Shown here piece after piece: positions 1 to 11,335 of a DNA stretch of 64,000 nt. Origin of the DNA: Nyssa sinensis (Eukaryota; Streptophyta; Magnoliopsida; Cornales; Nyssaceae). The DNA lies in contig CM018031.1 in assembly GCA_008638375.1 (NCBI GenBank), positions 13,508,062 through 13,572,061 of the forward strand, given 5' to 3'. Below the pieces are notes generated by a model, which saw only the letters and a program-made list of their open reading frames with translations, was not told the DNA's origin and did not search any database. The translations under genes and the position numbers were made by a program. Positions within the stretch are counted from its first letter, which is position 1. Each line of letters begins with the position of its first letter.

Positions 1-264
1 AATCTAGAAATTAACAGGTCTTAACCCTTGGCTAAAGTTCTTGGCCATCCTCTACTGGTATGTCTTAGTCCTGATCCGAGCTTGCTCGCAGCTCTCTTCA
101 AATAGATTTAGATTTTCTACAAGTTGGTGATCGTTGGTTTCCTGGTCAAAGGCATCCGTCCTCAAGGTTGGCATTCCAATTTCGGTTGGGATGACTACTT
201 TAGTACCGTAGGCAAGTGAGAATGGTGTCTCTACGGTAGGTGTTGTTTTAGTGGTTCGGTAGGC

Positions 265-1156
265 TCAGAGCACTCCGGGGAACTCCTCGACCCATTTTCC
301 TTTGGCTTCTTCCAACTTTTTCTTAGTGGCTTCAAAAGTTGTGCGGTTGGTGACCTCGGTTTGCCCATTAGCTTGGGGATGCCCTGGTGAGGAGAAGTGG
401 TGGCTAATGTGCAAGGTCTTTACAGAACTTTTTGAACACCTTCTCAGCAAACTGCGTACCATTGTCTAAAATGATAACGTAGGGTATACTGAATCTGCAG
501 ACTATATTCTTCCATGTGCAATTCTTTACCTCCACTTCTGTGATGTGAGTCAGAAGTTTGGCTTCTGCATATTTGGAAAAGTAGTCAATGGCAACCAGTA
601 GGAATCTCCTATTCTACGGGGCTTTTGGTAGTGGTCCCACAATGTTTATCTCTCATTGAGCGAAGGGCAAGGACTGGCGATAGGAATGAGCTTATGATAA
701 GGTTGGTGCTGGTATGAAGCAAATCGTTGACACTTGTCGCACCTTTGGACATATTCCTTGGCCTGCTTTAACATGCCAGGCCTAATAATAACCCTAAGTT
801 AGAGCTCGGTGATCTATGGTCTTATCGCCGTTGTGGTTGCCGCAAATCCCTTCGTGTATCTCAGCCAGGACGTATTGAGACTCTTTTAGAGATAGGCACC
901 GTAGAAAGGGTTGTGTGTAGGATCTTTGGTACAACTTTTCATTTAGAATTAGATACCAAGCTGCCCTAATTCGAATTTTTCGGGCCAGATTTATGTTCTT
1001 TGAAAGTAGTCCTTCCTTTATATACTGGATGATGGAAGTCATCAAGTTCTGAGTTTGCTCTGAAATTTGAAAGGACTGTATTTCCTCGATGCTTGGCTTT
1101 GATTGGTAAGAGACTTTTACCGTTGAATCACTTTCTGACTTAAAGTAGGAGGCCAT
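265..1156 (-). pseudogene. Gypsy integrase remnants (zinc-binding and core)
   Basis: The piece at 794-1156 ends with an integrase H2C2-type segment (residues EIHEGICGNH near its C-terminus), the zinc-binding N-terminal part of integrase. The piece at 265-462 has SSPGHPQANGQTE, the conserved stretch near the catalytic glutamate of retroviral-type integrase cores. The two pieces lie in order on the minus strand but not in one open frame; 463-793 between them is broken by stops. Non-functional. Confidence 0.8.
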
Positions 1157-1379
1157 ATTTGCTAAAGCATCAGCCTTGGAGTTTTGGTTTCTTTTGATCT
1201 TTTAGATGGTGAATTGGTGGAAAGAGAACTTCAATGATTCCACCAGCTCTGTATACTGGATCATCTTGTTATCCTTGGTGAAAAATTCTCCCTAGACTTG
1301 GCTTACCACTAGTTGGGAGTCAAAGAACGCTTCAAGACTCAAAGCTTTGCATTCCAAGGCCTAGTTTCATCCCGATGAT

Positions 1380-2109
1380 AAGTGCTTCGTACTCGACTCG
1401 TTATTAGAAGCTATAAACCCCAAGCTAACTACTTTTTCGATTATGACTCCATCGGGAGACTGGAGTACTATACCCACTCTTGAGCCTCTATCAGTGGATG
1501 ACCAATCATTGCAGAGTTACCACACCGTGGTGTCCGCATTGGCTTGTGCTTTAGCATGTAGCGGTGGGGTAAATTCTACAATAAAGTCTACTAGTGCTTG
1601 CCCTTTGATGGAGGTCCGTGGGATATAAGATATATCAAGTTCTCCTAACTCTACAGACCACTTGATTAATCATCTTGAGACCTCAGGCTTGTGCAGGATT
1701 GATTTCAAAGGGTAAGATGTAGAGATTTCAATAGGATGCACTTGAAAATAAAGCCCTAGCTTCCGGGCGGATATCACCAGGGCAAAGGCCAGTTTCTCAA
1801 CTTTGAAATATCTCTTCTCAGTGTCCAGATGGGCTTTGGTAACGTAAAAATTGGCTTTGAATCCCCTTGTCTTCTCTAACCAAGTGCCGAGCTAACGGTA
1901 TTTTCTGATACTACAAGGTATAAGAGTAATTTTTTCCCTTGTACTGGCTTTGAAAGGACTTCGAGGAAGGTCAAATACTGCTTCAACTCTTGGAAGGATT
2001 TTTTGCATTTAGGGGTCCACTCTAGGGCCTTACTCCCCCTCAAGACTCTAAAGAACGGGAGGCATCGATCCGTAGACTTAGAGATGAATCGGTTCAGAGC
2101 TACTATCAT
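1380..2109 (-). pseudogene. Gypsy RT connection and RNase H remnants
   Basis: 1876-2109 (minus) reads as the segment after the RT palm, with an ALNRFISKS-like start and a SFQELKQYLT-like stretch typical of plant gypsy elements. Further down, about 1430-1520 (minus) reads WSSTDRGSRVGIVLQSPDG, which matches the start of plant gypsy RNase H (normally DGSS...). Here a W replaces the expected G after the D. Interrupted by stops. Confidence 0.7.
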
Positions 2110-2121
2110 TCCATTCAGGCC

Positions 2122-2958
2122 TTAGATATCTTTCTTGGTCTTCAGCAACTCTAGTTCTATCAGAGCTTTTATCTGCAAGGGGTCCACCTCAATCCCACTT
2201 TGAGAAACCAGAAAACCCAAGAATTTTCTCTTTATAATTCTGAAGGTACACTTTGAGGAGTTCAGTTTCATCTTGTGCTGCCTGAGGATGTTAAATGTTT
2301 GGCTCAAATGTTGGACGTGGTCACTTTTTCGAAGGCTCTTGACTAGCATGTCATCAATGCAGACCTCCATCGCGCCTCTAATTAGTGAGCCGAACATTTT
2401 GTTCACCAGACGTTGGTATGTGGCTCCAACGTTCTTCAGACTGAACGGTATCACTCTAAAATAATAAAGACCTCGTTCTGATATAAATGCCGTCTTTTCT
2501 TAGTTTGGAAGATACATCTGAATCTGATTGTATCCAAAGTAGGCATCCATGAAACTCATAAACTCATGTCATGCGGTTGCGTCAACTAGCTGATCAATCC
2601 TGGAGAGAGGAAAGCTGTCTTTAGGACAGACTTTATTGAGGTTGGTGTAGTCAAAACAGACCCTCCATTTGCCATTCTTCTTCTTAGCAAGGACTGTGTT
2701 AGTGAGCCACTCTGGATAGAATACTTCTCTTATCATTCCTGTGCTCAGCAACCTCTGGACCTCTTCATTGATGATCTTGTGGCGTTCAGGGGCGAACAGC
2801 CTCCTCTTTTGTCTTACTGGAGGATGATCTGGATCCGTCATTAGCTTATGGGAGATGAAGTTATGATCTATCCCTTCCATATCCTTAGTCTCCCAAGCGA
2901 ATACCGACAGGTTGTTCTTTAGGAATTCAACAAGTTTTTGTTGCTCGAAGGGGGACAT
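2122..2958 (-). pseudogene. Gypsy reverse transcriptase remnant
   Basis: Two minus-strand pieces, 2569-2958 and 2122-2454, cover the RT fingers and palm. Recognisable motifs are KKKNGKWRVCFDYTNLNK, CPKDSFPLSRID, and CIDDMLVKS, the usual Y-[IV]-DD catalytic box, here with C in place of Y. About 115 bases between the pieces are out of frame. The upstream DMEGID motif is typical of plant gypsy polyproteins just before the RT. Confidence 0.85.
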
Positions 2959-3099
2959 AACTGAGCCAATCTATAAATACCGTTCACCCCCTCCAGAGCT
3001 AACGAGTACCTTGATAGGTTTTTCCATTAGTTTGGCCATGCTGTCCCTTTTCCTAGGGCTTAATGGCTCATCGATATCTAAGGGGTACTCATCCATCTC

Positions 3100-3660
3100 G
3101 TGAAGGTCGGAAGGTGTATGATTTCCTCTTGCACGAGGATGTTGTGATTGCTATTTGGGAGCTTTTTCCTTCAGCGCGAAAGTATGACTTTCTTGGGCGG
3201 TTGGCTGACAGCCCTTGATGGAGTAGACCTTGTCGTTCTAAACATACTTCAAACATTGATGAAGGGTCGAGGTGACCACTCCCATCTTATGGAGCCAAGG
3301 TCTTCCGATGATGACAATATAGGGGGACTTAAAGTCTAAGACCATGTATTCAGAGATTAATGTCTTATGATCGTCCCTTTCTTCCATTGTAGTCGGGAGG
3401 TCTACTTTGCCCAGTGGGGTGTTGAGCTTATGTGCTTAAAAGACTCATAGAATAGTATGTTGGTGGAGCTTCTGGTATCCTAGTAAAACCCTTCTGATCT
3501 CAAAATTGGAGATCTTGAGTGAGATGATGAGGGCATCACTGTAAGGAAAGTACACCCCAGCAAGATCCAGTTTTGAGAACTGGATTTGTGGTTCTGACCT
3601 TAGTTTTTTTTCAATGGCAGGGATCTAGAAGACGTTGGGCTCTGCCCTTGCCTCTTGGGC
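3100..3660 (-). pseudogene. Gypsy protease region remnant
   Basis: Around 3291-3325 the minus strand reads PYIVIIGRPWLH, close to the YNxILGRPWLH motif that follows the aspartic protease in plant gypsy elements. The position between gag and RT is as expected. I did not identify a clean protease catalytic D[ST]G. No intact frame. Confidence 0.5.
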
Positions 3661-3689
3661 ATACCACTTCTTGGCTTGGTTGGTCATTT

Positions 3690-4821
3690 CTGTCATTGCC
3701 TTGTCGACATGGAGGACAACGATGACTTGATTGTTCTGGCGTGACTGCTCGTTCCGAGCCTCCCTCTGTTAAGGCCTCTACTCTTATCTTCTTTGTTGTG
3801 GTCTGTCATTACGAGGGTTCTGCCTCCTGTCCTGTTGGATGAACTCTCGTAGTTGCCTTCTTCTGATGAGTTGTTCAATCTCTTACTTGAGGGCTCTGCA
3901 TTCGTCAGTGGTATGCCCATGGTCTTTGTGAAAGTCACAATATTTTCTTTGATTGCTAGAGTCGAGATTACTCTTTAATAGTTTTGGCCACCTCAAGTCC
4001 TCACGTGTCTGTACCTACTGGAGTATATAAGTGAGGGAAGCATTCAGAGGGGTGAACGTTCTGTACCTACTAGAGTTAGGATTGCTCTGGGTTCTGGATG
4101 TCGTCCTCTTATTGGGACTTCTGACCCTCTTCTTGATTGCACTAGTGTCCCTCTTCTGAACTGTGGTTATCCTTCAAAGCCTACTCTTTCGCCATTCGGA
4201 ATGACATCTTTGTATCTTCCAAGTTTATGTATTTTCGTGCCGCTCCATGAGTGTCCACCATGTCGATGAGAGGATTCTTTGTCAAATAGTCTTGGGAGCG
4301 TCCAGGGCCTAGGCCAAAGATGAGGGCTGCTACTAAGAAGCTCTAGCTTGCAGTCCGTTATCTCTATGAGCTCAACATTGAAGCAAGCGATATACTCCCG
4401 AAGATGATTCCCTCTTTGTCTTTTTTATAGTTAGCAAGAATTCTGGCCATTTTTTTAGCTTCATGCTGGTCAGGAATCGATCAAGGAATTGCCTATTGAG
4501 CTCGAAGAAATTGGTGATCGATTCCTAGGGGAGGTTATGAAACCACTTCAAAGCTGTACCTTTGAGGCTTGTCACGAAGGTACTGCACATGAAGGCGTCA
4601 GTAGTCTCATGCAGAGCCATCATACGCTGATAATGAGAGAGATGGTCTTTAGGCTCCTCAAACCCGTCATAGAGGGTAAAATTTGGGAAAACGAACTTTT
4701 TTGGCCACTCTTCTGCCATTATGGCTGAGGTGAATGGTGTGGTAAACCTCCCAAGCAGCTTTCCCAGATCATCTTGCTCTAGAGGGGCTTGGGTACCTTT
4801 GGTAAAGATGGTTTGTTCCAT
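3690..4821 (-). pseudogene. Gypsy gag remnant
   Basis: 4525-4821 (minus) contains a retrotransposon gag segment ending GTALKWFHNLP, the conserved end of plant Retrotrans_gag domains, preceded by DPKDHL-like and MALHETTDAFMCSTF-like stretches. 3693-3938 reads a charged, Arg/Ser-rich tail that may be the nucleocapsid end, but a CCHC knuckle is not clearly visible. Broken into fragments. Confidence 0.65.
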
Positions 4822-4946
4822 GGAATCTATTATTTTCTCCGTCCCTTAAGGAACTCTGAGCAGAACTGGTTGTGGATTTGGACCCCGTTGTTGGCCTTGC
4901 CTTTGCAGCTTCAGTCCCTATATGCAGGGGATGAGTTTGTCTAATA

Positions 4947-5540
4947 GTGACAGGAGGACATTGTCTTCCCTGGACTTTGGGTGCCGCTGCCGGCGGAAGG
5001 TTGAAACTCTGGTGGTGCTTGGATTGGCCCCCGAGGCTACTGGAGTTGGGATCCTTATTCTACTTTGATAATGGACAACGGGATAAAAAGCAAGCATCTC
5101 TCTCCCTACTGTTGTTGATGTCTGGGGTTCAACCCCTATGTGAGTGGTACAATGAGGGTGTACCGACTACATATTGGGGGCTTTCCTCTTTGGGAGGCCC
5201 TCTGTTCATAGTGGCGGCGGGAGGCTGAGCTCCTTTGTTAGCGACAGTTGTAGGAGGTTGAGAGATATTACTTTGTTGATTCTGGGCCAACGAAGCCAAG
5301 GCTTGGGACATGGCAACAAGTTGTTCTTGTATCTAATTGGATTGTCGTTGGATCCGATCAAGCTTCTGTTATAAATGGTTGGATGTTTGCCCCTTCCTCT
5401 TCCAGCAGGAGGTTAATTTTGGGGGTTTTGAGAACCTTTTCTTGGACGAAGATTGGGAGCATTGTCTTTTTAGCAGGAAAAGATAGAGGAATTGCTACTT
5501 TTGACAAAGAGAATTAAGTAGGAACGATTGTCGTTTCTCA
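4947..5540 (-). other. Gypsy 5' leader / N-terminal gag region, low coding signal
   Basis: Between the PBS and the recognisable gag domain. Several short frames exist on both strands but none has a family signature. On the minus strand there is a Q/P-rich stretch (5129-5311) of the kind seen in the N-terminal part of plant gypsy gag. Confidence 0.4.
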
Positions 5541-5552
5541 CAGACGGCGCCA
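5541..5552 (-). other. Primer-binding site of the gypsy element
   Basis: The minus strand reads TTTGGCGCCGTCTGTGAGA directly after the LTR end, with the TGGCGCCGTCTG core at these positions. TTGGCGCCGTC is a common start after the 5' LTR of plant gypsy elements. It fixes the orientation (minus) and the inner LTR edge near 5556-5559. Confidence 0.75.
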
Positions 5553-5558
5553 AACTGA

Positions 5559-6100
5559 TGTTGTATTTTTGATCAGTGCGGCTTCCGCTCTTTGTCTCCT
5601 GCCAAGAACTCAAAAAATATAAGAGGGCCACCAGGGTTGGCCCTTAGGGTTGTATTTATAAGGTATAGACTTCTTAAGTTGGTTAGGATTCAGAGTCGAA
5701 GAAGTAGGGATTTGACGATATTCGAAGATGGTAGTTGCCATATTGAACTCTGTTCTCCATAAAAGTAAGGATTTGGAAGATATCCGAAATAGCAGTTTCC
5801 ATGTCGCACTCTGTTTCCTTATTCAAGGTTGGTAGGGCATGTAAGGCGATGATCAACTCGGGACCCTTTGAGTACATACTCCGAACTCCCTACTCTAGAG
5901 AAAGGGTCTGCGCCATTCTGATCAGGGAACATCTGGATCCCTCGTGGTTGTCAAATCTGAATAGTTTTATGCTATCTCCTAATCTACACATGAAAGAGCT
6001 CATATACACGTGTCAAGCTTGGGTTAGGCTGTCACTTTATGGTACATTAGACTCAGTATCAAAGGTGTCTCAAGTAAATGATATGAATGCGATGAATTTG
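5559..6100 (-). repeat. 5' LTR of the gypsy element (outer edge approximate)
   Basis: On the minus strand the LTR ends ...ACAACA at 5559, three bases before the PBS motif. The outer end is not determined because the partner LTR is outside the window. CA ends at about 5988 or closer to 6100 are both possible. Confidence 0.45.
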
Positions 6101-6109
6101 TGGAGATAA

Positions 6110-6971
6110 TGATGGAAAAAATCCATCTAATTCTTTGCCATCAAAACTGGTATGCTTCTAGCTGGGTCCGATGTTTTTATTTTGTAGTGGCATTTGACAA
6201 GCTCAATAAATTACAAAATTACTATTTTTAATTGTTCTATGCCACCAAAATTTCATTTTTGCTTTTTGGTGAAAAAATATTAATATATGTGAATGGTCTG
6301 CATGCTTGCTCAATGGGAGTTTCTTTGGGGGGGGCTTCTAGAATATAGGAAGTGTTTGGAATGTTGAATAAAAGTAGTAAGCACTTAGGTACTGGTGGGA
6401 GATCAAAATAATAAACTAATGTAATAGTAAATTTTTACTATCCGAAATATAGTAAAATCTTATAGTTTCATAACCAATGAAATTTGAATCAATATGCTTC
6501 TAAAATACTTATTTATTTGGACAATTTTTTACATTTTGAAAGTCCCTCTTGAAAATTTAAAATGTGGCTCAAGAGCTGAATAAAACATGTAAAAATTGAG
6601 TTGTTTTTTTGCAAAATAGTACAATTTTACCTTTTTGCATCTAACTAGAATTTTACTACTCTTTATAGTAATTTTTGTTTTCGAAATTTTATATGCAATA
6701 TAGATTTTGTTTGATAGATCTCGAATTTTAGAGTCGAAATATATAAATTTTATTAAAAGTAGATTTATAATTTCTAAGTTATTAAAATTTGGAGAAAAGT
6801 TTTTTCAAAAATTTCTTGATTTCATATGTGTTGGTTACTGGACTTGGGAAGTTTATACATTGAAGGATATTTTAGTCACAAAAATACTGAAGGACCTCTA
6901 ACTAATTAAGCTTAAGTTAGGACCTATGAATAATTTTACTATTTTTCTTAGACCTTTGACCGAATCACCCT
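6110..6971. other. AT-rich intergenic, no gene seen
   Basis: No conserved coding frame. The short open frame at 6707-6901 is AT-rich and matches no family I know. Confidence 0.5.
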
Positions 6972-7495
6972 GTAATTAATAGAAAAAAATACTAAAAAGT
7001 CTTCAAAATAATTTTTTCAATACAAAAAATTCATGAATACATTTTTTTATCTAAAAGATTCAGAAATGAAACTTTTAATACAAAAAAGTTCAATCATGAA
7101 CTTTCATCTTAACACCATTAAGAAAATATTATTGATTAGACCTAAAATAACCTTAAAAATATATTTTTAAAAAATATTAAATAATAAATACAACATTTTT
7201 TTTACTAAACTAGAATACCTAAAAAATAAATTTTTACTTTACAAAATATTATGATTTTTTTTGTATTAAAATATTTATTTTATATATTTTTAGTATTTTT
7301 TCTAAAATATATTTTGATGATAATTTTAGTATAATCAATAATATTTTTTAACGACATTAAGATGAAAGTTAATAATAGATTTTTTGTATTAAAAATTTTA
7401 TTTTTAAATTTTTTAAATAGAAAAAATATATCATAAATTTCTCAGATGAAAAAATTTACTTTTGAGATATTTTAATATTTTTTTCAATTAATAAT
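6972..7495. mobile_element. Foldback (long inverted repeat) MITE
   Basis: The left arm (from TAATTAATAGAAAAAAATAC near 6973) and the reverse complement of the right arm (ending near 7495) match over roughly 240 bases with gaps. Both carry the sub-motifs AACTTTCATCTTAA and AAAATATTATTGATTA. The element is a near-complete hairpin with no coding capacity. A relative with the same motifs lies at about 57861-58352. Ends are approximate and no target-site duplication was established. Confidence 0.65.
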
Positions 7496-7567
7496 AATAT
7501 ATTTGTGAATCTTTGATAAAAAAAAAATTCATAGGAAAAATAAAAAAATTAAGCCCCTTAACTTCAC

Positions 7568-7778
7568 GGCCCATTACATTGAGCAGATGTCAAAACCTCG
7601 TTTGCTAGGCCTGGTAACGGCCTGCCAAACACCCGCTTAATTCGATACAATCTCAGCCGCTTATTTAGTGGAGCCGCATGAAACGGCCTGATCTTTGTGG
7701 CCCCTTCTCCTATAAGTAAAGCTCGGTCTTATTTCAGTATGCTGTATTGGGAACTAGGTTTAGCCGCGTTTAGGGTTT
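7568..7778 (+). promoter_or_regulatory. Promoter of snoRNA host locus: site II, TATA, telo-box
   Basis: GGCCCA at 7568-7573 is a site II element (TGGGCC on the other strand). TATAAGTAAA at 7711-7720 is a good TATA box. TAGGGTTT (telo-box AAACCCTA, reversed) occurs at 7771-7778 and again near 7917-7924. Site II plus telo-box is the known signature of plant ribosomal-protein and snoRNA promoters. Transcription start is inferred near 7740-7750. Confidence 0.65.
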
Positions 7779-8110
7779 TGTGTGTTGCTTCAGCTTCGTC
7801 GTCCGGGCCTGCGTATTTGTTCTACACAGAAGTTTTGCAACATTCTCTTTGAATCTTCTGTTACTTTAGATCTTTCATTTTTCGGTTGATTTATATTTTC
7901 AATTCCTCGATCTGATAGGGTTTTGTACAATTCTGTAAATAAACGAAGCTTCTTTATCTGGTCGGCAGGATTGATTTGTTCTTGACCGACTCGTTCCCTT
8001 GAAGCAAAAGGTATCGTGTTGCTCCTTTCAATTTCAATCCACGACGCTCCTTTTTCTTGCGTTTGGATAACATTGGGGCAACTATATTCAACTATATATG
8101 TTTCTCTATC

Positions 8111-8141
<31 letters not shown>

Positions 8142-8640
8142 TCTTTTGTTTCCGTGATGTGTGGGAGTCTATTGTAAAACAGTGATGATGAGCCATACAG
8201 ACCTGTAATGATTTGCGAAGATGATCGCAATTGTTTAAGAACATCTAAGGGACTGAGCTGATAACAATACTACTCCTATTCATTCATTTTCCCCTTTTGT
8301 TGTTTGCTTCTAATCAATTTCTTTTTTCTTTTTTCTTTTTTCTTTCCCTATTTGATGGCTTCGCATTCCTAAGAATTTTCACAGGTTGCTTACAAAATTT
8401 TTTCATTGTTTGGCAGCGTGTAAAGTGAAGCCAGAAAATTGTTCCTCTCGCTATCCAGTGTTACCCTCTATGGTGCATTTGGACGTTGGGGAACTACATT
8501 AAGTTTTTATATTCTATTTCTAGTTACATCCTCATCTTGAATCTTTATTTGTGCAGGTGTGGAACTTTTAGGATAGATAATTGCCATGTTTGTAGAATGT
8601 TCATCTGTGCTTTCTGTAAGGTAGAAATTGATGCAATCTT
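7740..8640 (+). ncRNA. Putative non-coding snoRNA host transcript
   Basis: Inferred from the promoter elements upstream and an intron that contains a C/D snoRNA. A donor AAG|GTATCG is at 8011. Acceptors are possible at 8384 (TTTTCACAG) and 8556 (TTTGTGCAG). The first exon (about 7745-8010) has no plausible + strand ORF. The 146-codon frame on the opposite strand runs across the inferred exon, the TA repeat at 8118-8142 and part of the snoRNA, so it is not believable as a gene. The 3' end is unknown. It could instead be an independently transcribed snoRNA gene with a long leader. Confidence 0.5.
8178..8260 (+). ncRNA. C/D-box snoRNA guiding 18S rRNA 2'-O-methylation
   Basis: C box GTGATGA is at 8182-8188 and D box CTGA at 8253-8256, with short CAG/CTG complementarity outside them as a terminal stem. 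The 14 bases before the D box (AGAACATCTAAGGG, 8238-8251) are a perfect antisense of CCCTTAGATGTTCT in plant 18S rRNA, as I recall that sequence. The D+5 rule would place the methyl on the U after CCC. This is the site I associate with U61 in animals, but I am not certain of the name. A second 10-base match (ACAGACCTGT, 8197-8206) is antisense to ACAGGTCTGT just upstream in 18S. Internal C'/D' boxes are weak (GATGATC near 8219). Confidence 0.8.
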
Positions 8641-9188
8641 GTGGCATCTCCGGCACTGAACTATACCAAATTCAGCCTCAAATTTAATTCCGTAAAAAAA
8701 GAATCCAAATTTATTTATTTAAAATCTGAATAATACAAGCTCAAATTACTATTCAAAGCTACGTTTCTAGCATGATCTAAATAATTTTTTTTAAAATGAA
8801 AATATTTTTAAAAATTTAGTAACTATTGAAGAATATCAAAATCAAATAAAGCTTGGAACCCGAAGTCATTATTAAGGTATTAGAATTGAAATTGAGAATT
8901 ACAAAGAAATATAAATTTCGGGCTAGTTTTACTTTTATTTTAGTTTCAAAGCCTTAATGGCTAATAAGAACAAAATGAAAATAAACAGAAATGGAAATTT
9001 TGTTGGGGGAACCTATAGCATAGTAAACTCCCTTTATCTATTTAATTTTTTTATATCTTTTTAAATTTGACCAATTTTTGATGACTTCTTGGAAGTTTTT
9101 TATTATTTTATTAAAAATTAATATATGATAAATAATTTATTTAGAAAATAAAATAGATAGTTTTATTATTTTGAATAAATAAATTGAT

Positions 9189-9376
9189 TGAATAAAATAT
9201 TTGTATAATGTTAGATAAAGTAAATAAGATTATTGTAATTTTACAAACTAGTGAAAGAGGTTATTGTAATTTTATAAATTAATGAATAAAATATTTGTAT
9301 AATATAGATAAAGTAAAAGAGATTATTGTAATTTCATAAACTAGTGAAGGAGGTTATTGTAATTTCATGAATTAAT
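9189..9376. repeat. Tandem duplication, two units of about 94 bp
   Basis: Units at 9189-9282 and about 9283-9376 both begin TGAATAAAATATTTGTATAAT and contain AGATAAAGTAAA, GATTATTGTAATTT and AACTAGTGAA. They differ by a few substitutions and short indels. Confidence 0.85.
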
Positions 9377-10854
9377 GTAATTTATCCAAAAGAAAAAAAA
9401 TATGATATCTTTTTATTTTCCTTTTCTATTTGCCTCTCGCTAAATTTACAAGAGTTAATTGTTTGAATGTTAAAAATTGAAAAGTTTCGTTTTTAAAACT
9501 GTGTTTGATAATGCATGAGAGGCTGCCACTTAAAAAGTTAAATTATTAATTTCTCCTTAAAATCACAAGGTTAAAATTTTAAATTCTTAATTTTGTATGT
9601 AATAATACTAATTAAAATTAAATTAAATTTTTTAGTACAGAATTTTTAAATTGACAAAATATCAATATACACTACATTGTTCTTTTCATTTTATTTTATT
9701 TTTGTCATTTTCTTCCAATTAATACAGGGCTTGATATTTTTTTTAGAGCGGTGCATTCTTATAAAAGAAAGCATTGAGAAGATAAATGAACCCGTGAACC
9801 CGTAATAAGTTGTTTTATAAAGGGTTCTTTAGGGAAGTTGAGAGTATTTTTTTGGAAAAAATACTAAAGAGTTTTTAAAATAATTTTTTTTGTATTGATA
9901 AATGAACCGTAATAATTGTTAAGATATAAGTTAACAATTAGACTTTTTTTTGTATTAAATTTTTTTTTTTTGACTTTCTAGATTAAAAAATATATTATGA
10001 AATTTTTGGATTGAAAATTTTATTTTAAGAATTTTTTTTTTTTTTTTTTTTAATTTGTGGGCATATATGAGAACGAGACTGTGATTTTTTTTTTGAGGGG
10101 TACATTTTTTTTTGTTAAATGATCAATCATATTTTTTATTTGTATATGTAAATATCTTGTTAGAAACACATTAATTATAGATGTAAATATACATGCAGAT
10201 ATAGATATTTTGCATGTGTAAATATCATGCTAAAAATATATTAATTAGGCACATATAATTGTATATATATAAAAAATAGAGCATGTCCAACCCACTCCAT
10301 ATATCTTCTTTTTAGTTATTTTAGAGAGTTTAAACTTGCATTTTGACTCCCTATTATGGGGAAGTCCACTTTAACTCCTTACTTTTGAGGGGAAAGAGAA
10401 GATATTTGAGGCAAGTGAAACTCCCACTTTACAAACAAAATTTAGAAAACACATAAATACGAATAAAAGTATTTTTACCGAAATCGAGCATTATTATTAA
10501 TTTTTATTTTTTTAAATAAATATAAAAAATATTTTAAAGAGGATAGATATTTGACAATTATGGATGTTAATTTTAAGATTTTTGAAATTACACTTGCCTA
10601 TCTCTTTTATATTTTATCTGATTTGTCAAGCAAATGATGTTAACATAATATGAAAATTAACCAAATTACCCTTATATTTAAATATAAATATTTGAAATGA
10701 AAAAAATCAACCTTTTATAAAATGAGATAATTGGAGTAACTAAAATATTGTTGCAAAGAGAGTTGCAATATATCAACGAAGGAAATGTGTTGGTTTGAGA
10801 AAGAATGACGGAGGTACTATGAATCAATTCATGGATGAACTGTATTTATATATA

Positions 10855-11335
10855 AGGTAAATTACACGGATATCTTGTAAAGTTTACCGATAATTAAACT
10901 TGTTTTTTTTTGTTAAGATTTTTGAAATTATACTGACATTTTTTATTTTATCTGATAATATACAATTACTTTTTTCAGTCAAATTTTTTTCTTCAAAATG
11001 ACAAAATTATCTTTTGTCTTTGTGTTTTTTTTTTTTTGTTCAATTTTTTTAATTTTGATAATTTTTTGATTTTTTTTGATTTTCCAAATAAATATTAATT
11101 AAAACCTTTAAATTCATTTTTATGTAAAATAAAAATAAGTTATTTACCTTTAATTTATTTTTATATAAAATAAAAAAATCTTTAAAAAAATGTTAAGAAA
11201 AAATTGGTCAAAATTAAAAAAACCAAATAAGGGGCAATTTTTTCATTTTGATTAAAAAAAATGTGACTTGATGAGGTATTTGTAATTTGTTAGTAAAAAT
11301 ATGAGAAGTCAGTATAATTTCAATCAATGTAATTT
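10855..11335. mobile_element. Possible MITE with AAATTACA-type ends
   Basis: The left end reads GGTAAATTACACGG, and the reverse complement of the right end reads CTAAATTACATTGATTG. The inside is AT-rich without coding potential. A clear target-site duplication was not found. Confidence 0.35.

Larger units (their letters stand above)
1..6100 (-). mobile_element. Decayed Ty3/gypsy LTR retrotransposon, 3' end cut by window
   Basis: Reading the minus strand from about 6100 down to 1 gives 5' LTR, primer-binding site, gag, protease region, reverse transcriptase, RNase H, then integrase. Integrase after RT/RNase H is the Ty3/gypsy order. Each domain is recognisable but split by stops and frameshifts, so the copy cannot encode a polyprotein. 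The PBS with core TGGCGCC and the style of the RT suggest the Tat-like branch; this is an inference from memory of the family. The 3' LTR would lie left of position 1, so insertion age from LTR divergence cannot be read here. The upper boundary is uncertain because no second LTR is available for comparison. Confidence 0.85.

Noticed and set aside
7790..8230. 146-codon open frame on the minus strand
   Set aside because: It crosses a (TA)n microsatellite, the snoRNA and the inferred host exon; the repeat produces an IYIYIYTHT run and no domain is visible.
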